From positions 1 to 5,953 of the forward strand of contig VFKS01000241.1 of the NCBI GenBank assembly GCA_009885425.1: a stretch of 5,953 nt of DNA, given 5' to 3'. Source of the stretch: Novosphingobium sp. (GTDB lineage: Bacteria > Pseudomonadota > Alphaproteobacteria > Sphingomonadales > Sphingomonadaceae). The notes beneath the pieces were generated by a model that was not told where the DNA came from, did not search any database, and was given only the letters and a program-made list of their open reading frames with translations. Position 1 is the stretch's first letter. Every line of letters starts with the position of its first letter. Made by a program: the position numbers and the translations under genes. Below, in pieces: positions 5,200 to 5,953 of this stretch.

Positions 5200-5953
5200 A
5201 TGAGCGACAGCACCGGCCCACTCAGTTTCCAGGACATGATCCTTCGGCTCCACGCCTTCTGGAGCGCGCAGGGCTGCCTGATCCTGCAGCCCTATGACAT
5301 GCGCGTTGGCGCGGGGACGTTTCACCCGGCCACCACGCTGCGCAGTCTGGGGCCAGAGCCTTGGAGTGCGGCCTATGTTCAGCCAAGCCGCCGGCCGACC
5401 GATGGCCGCTATGGCGAAAACCCCAACCGGCTGCAGCATTACTATCAGTATCAGGTGATCATGAAGCCGAGCCCGGAAAACTTTCAGGAGCTCTACCTTG
5501 GCAGCCTGCTGGCGATCGGAATCGATCCGCTGGCGCACGACATCCGCTTTGTTGAGGATGACTGGGAAAGCCCCACCTTGGGCGCTTGGGGCTTGGGCTG
5601 GGAAGTGTGGTGCGATGGGATGGAAGTCAGCCAGTTCACCTATTTCCAGCAAATGGGCGGGTTCGATTGCAAGCCGGTTGCAGGGGAACTGACCTACGGC
5701 CTTGAGCGTCTTGCGATGTACCTGCAGGGGAAGGACAGCATCTACGATCTCGCCTACAACAATTCAGGCGCCAGCTATGGCGATGTGTTCCTGAAGAACG
5801 AGCAGGAATTCTCCAAATACAACTTCGAAGTCGCCGATACCGACAGCCTGTTCAAAGGCTTTCAGGCCGCCGAAGCTGAGGCGCAGCGCTGTATCGCAGC
5901 GAACGTGCCCTTGGCGGCCTATGACCAGGCGATCGAGGCCAGCCACCTGTTCA
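5200..5953 (+). CDS. glyQ: Glycyl-tRNA synthetase alpha subunit (3' end beyond window)
   Basis: Class II aminoacyl-tRNA synthetase subunit that activates glycine and charges tRNA-Gly, as the catalytic alpha chain of the alpha2beta2 bacterial enzyme. The frame starts at the ATG at 5200 with AAAGG eight bases upstream and stays open to the right edge. It gives 251 residues of an expected 290-300, so only the C terminus is missing. Hallmarks include [18 protein letters not shown] (9-26), [19 protein letters not shown] (30-48), and [17 protein letters not shown] (61-77). [19 protein letters not shown] (117-135) and the motif-3-like [15 protein letters not shown] (162-176) follow. These are near invariant in GlyQ. 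It is divergent from the TraB/GumN pair. The beta subunit gene glyS would be expected downstream, outside the window. Confidence 0.98.
   Translation, partial: MSDSTGPLSFQDMILRLHAFWSAQGCLILQPYDMRVGAGTFHPATTLRSLGPEPWSAAYVQPSRRPTDGRYGENPNRLQHYYQYQVIMKPSPENFQELYLGSLLAIGIDPLAHDIRFVEDDWESPTLGAWGLGWEVWCDGMEVSQFTYFQQMGGFDCKPVAGELTYGLERLAMYLQGKDSIYDLAYNNSGASYGDVFLKNEQEFSKYNFEVADTDSLFKGFQAAEAEAQRCIAANVPLAAYDQAIEASHLF

Noticed and set aside
5017..5652. A 211-codon - strand open frame opposite glyQ
   Set aside because: glyQ on the + strand is near invariant here, and this frame covers its coding region in mirror. Its last part overlaps the signal-peptide region of the TraB/GumN gene in another frame.

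Overview
The window looks like a chromosomal segment of an alphaproteobacterium, most likely a sphingomonad or erythrobacter-type organism (Sphingomonadales). Reasons: high GC with strong third-position GC, a PEP-CTERM surface protein resembling the sphingomonad 'cistern' type, adjacent rplY and pth, and a two-subunit-type glycyl-tRNA synthetase alpha chain. No insertion sequence, phage gene, CRISPR array, tRNA or rRNA was seen.

Layout. Position 1-628 (+) is the 3' end of a TPR-repeat protein, possibly a PrsT-type protein of the PEP-CTERM system. It converges, across 11 bp, on a secreted PEP-CTERM protein gene (640-1356, -). The 134-bp spacer 1357-1490 upstream of that gene holds a consensus sigma-54 promoter (1394-1409, -), with a perfect 15-bp dyad about 95 bp upstream of the predicted start site, where an enhancer-binding activator would sit. 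Next comes a minus-strand gene string. In transcription order it is: a TraB/GumN periplasmic protein (4190-5110), a second TraB/GumN paralogue that is a predicted lipoprotein (3334-4224, overlapping the first by 35 bp), ribosomal protein L25 (rplY, 2609-3223), a small exported protein of unknown function (2073-2492), and peptidyl-tRNA hydrolase (pth, 1491-2060). Divergent from this string, glyQ (5200 onward, +) runs off the right edge.

How the parts fit. rplY, pth and glyQ are translation housekeeping genes. The 116 bp between rplY and the small exported gene is rich in dyads: a long hairpin just after the rplY stop, a perfect 12-bp palindrome, and a terminator-like hairpin with U runs that ends immediately before the next gene's ribosome binding site. 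It probably ends or attenuates rplY transcription ahead of the exported-protein/pth pair. pth appears translationally coupled to the small gene. The left end is a separate surface-protein module: a sigma-54-driven PEP-CTERM protein beside a TPR protein.

The most interesting signals are the sigma-54 promoter with its candidate enhancer site, the structured rplY-pth leader, and the tandem TraB/GumN pair. None of these is clearly a wholly new system.
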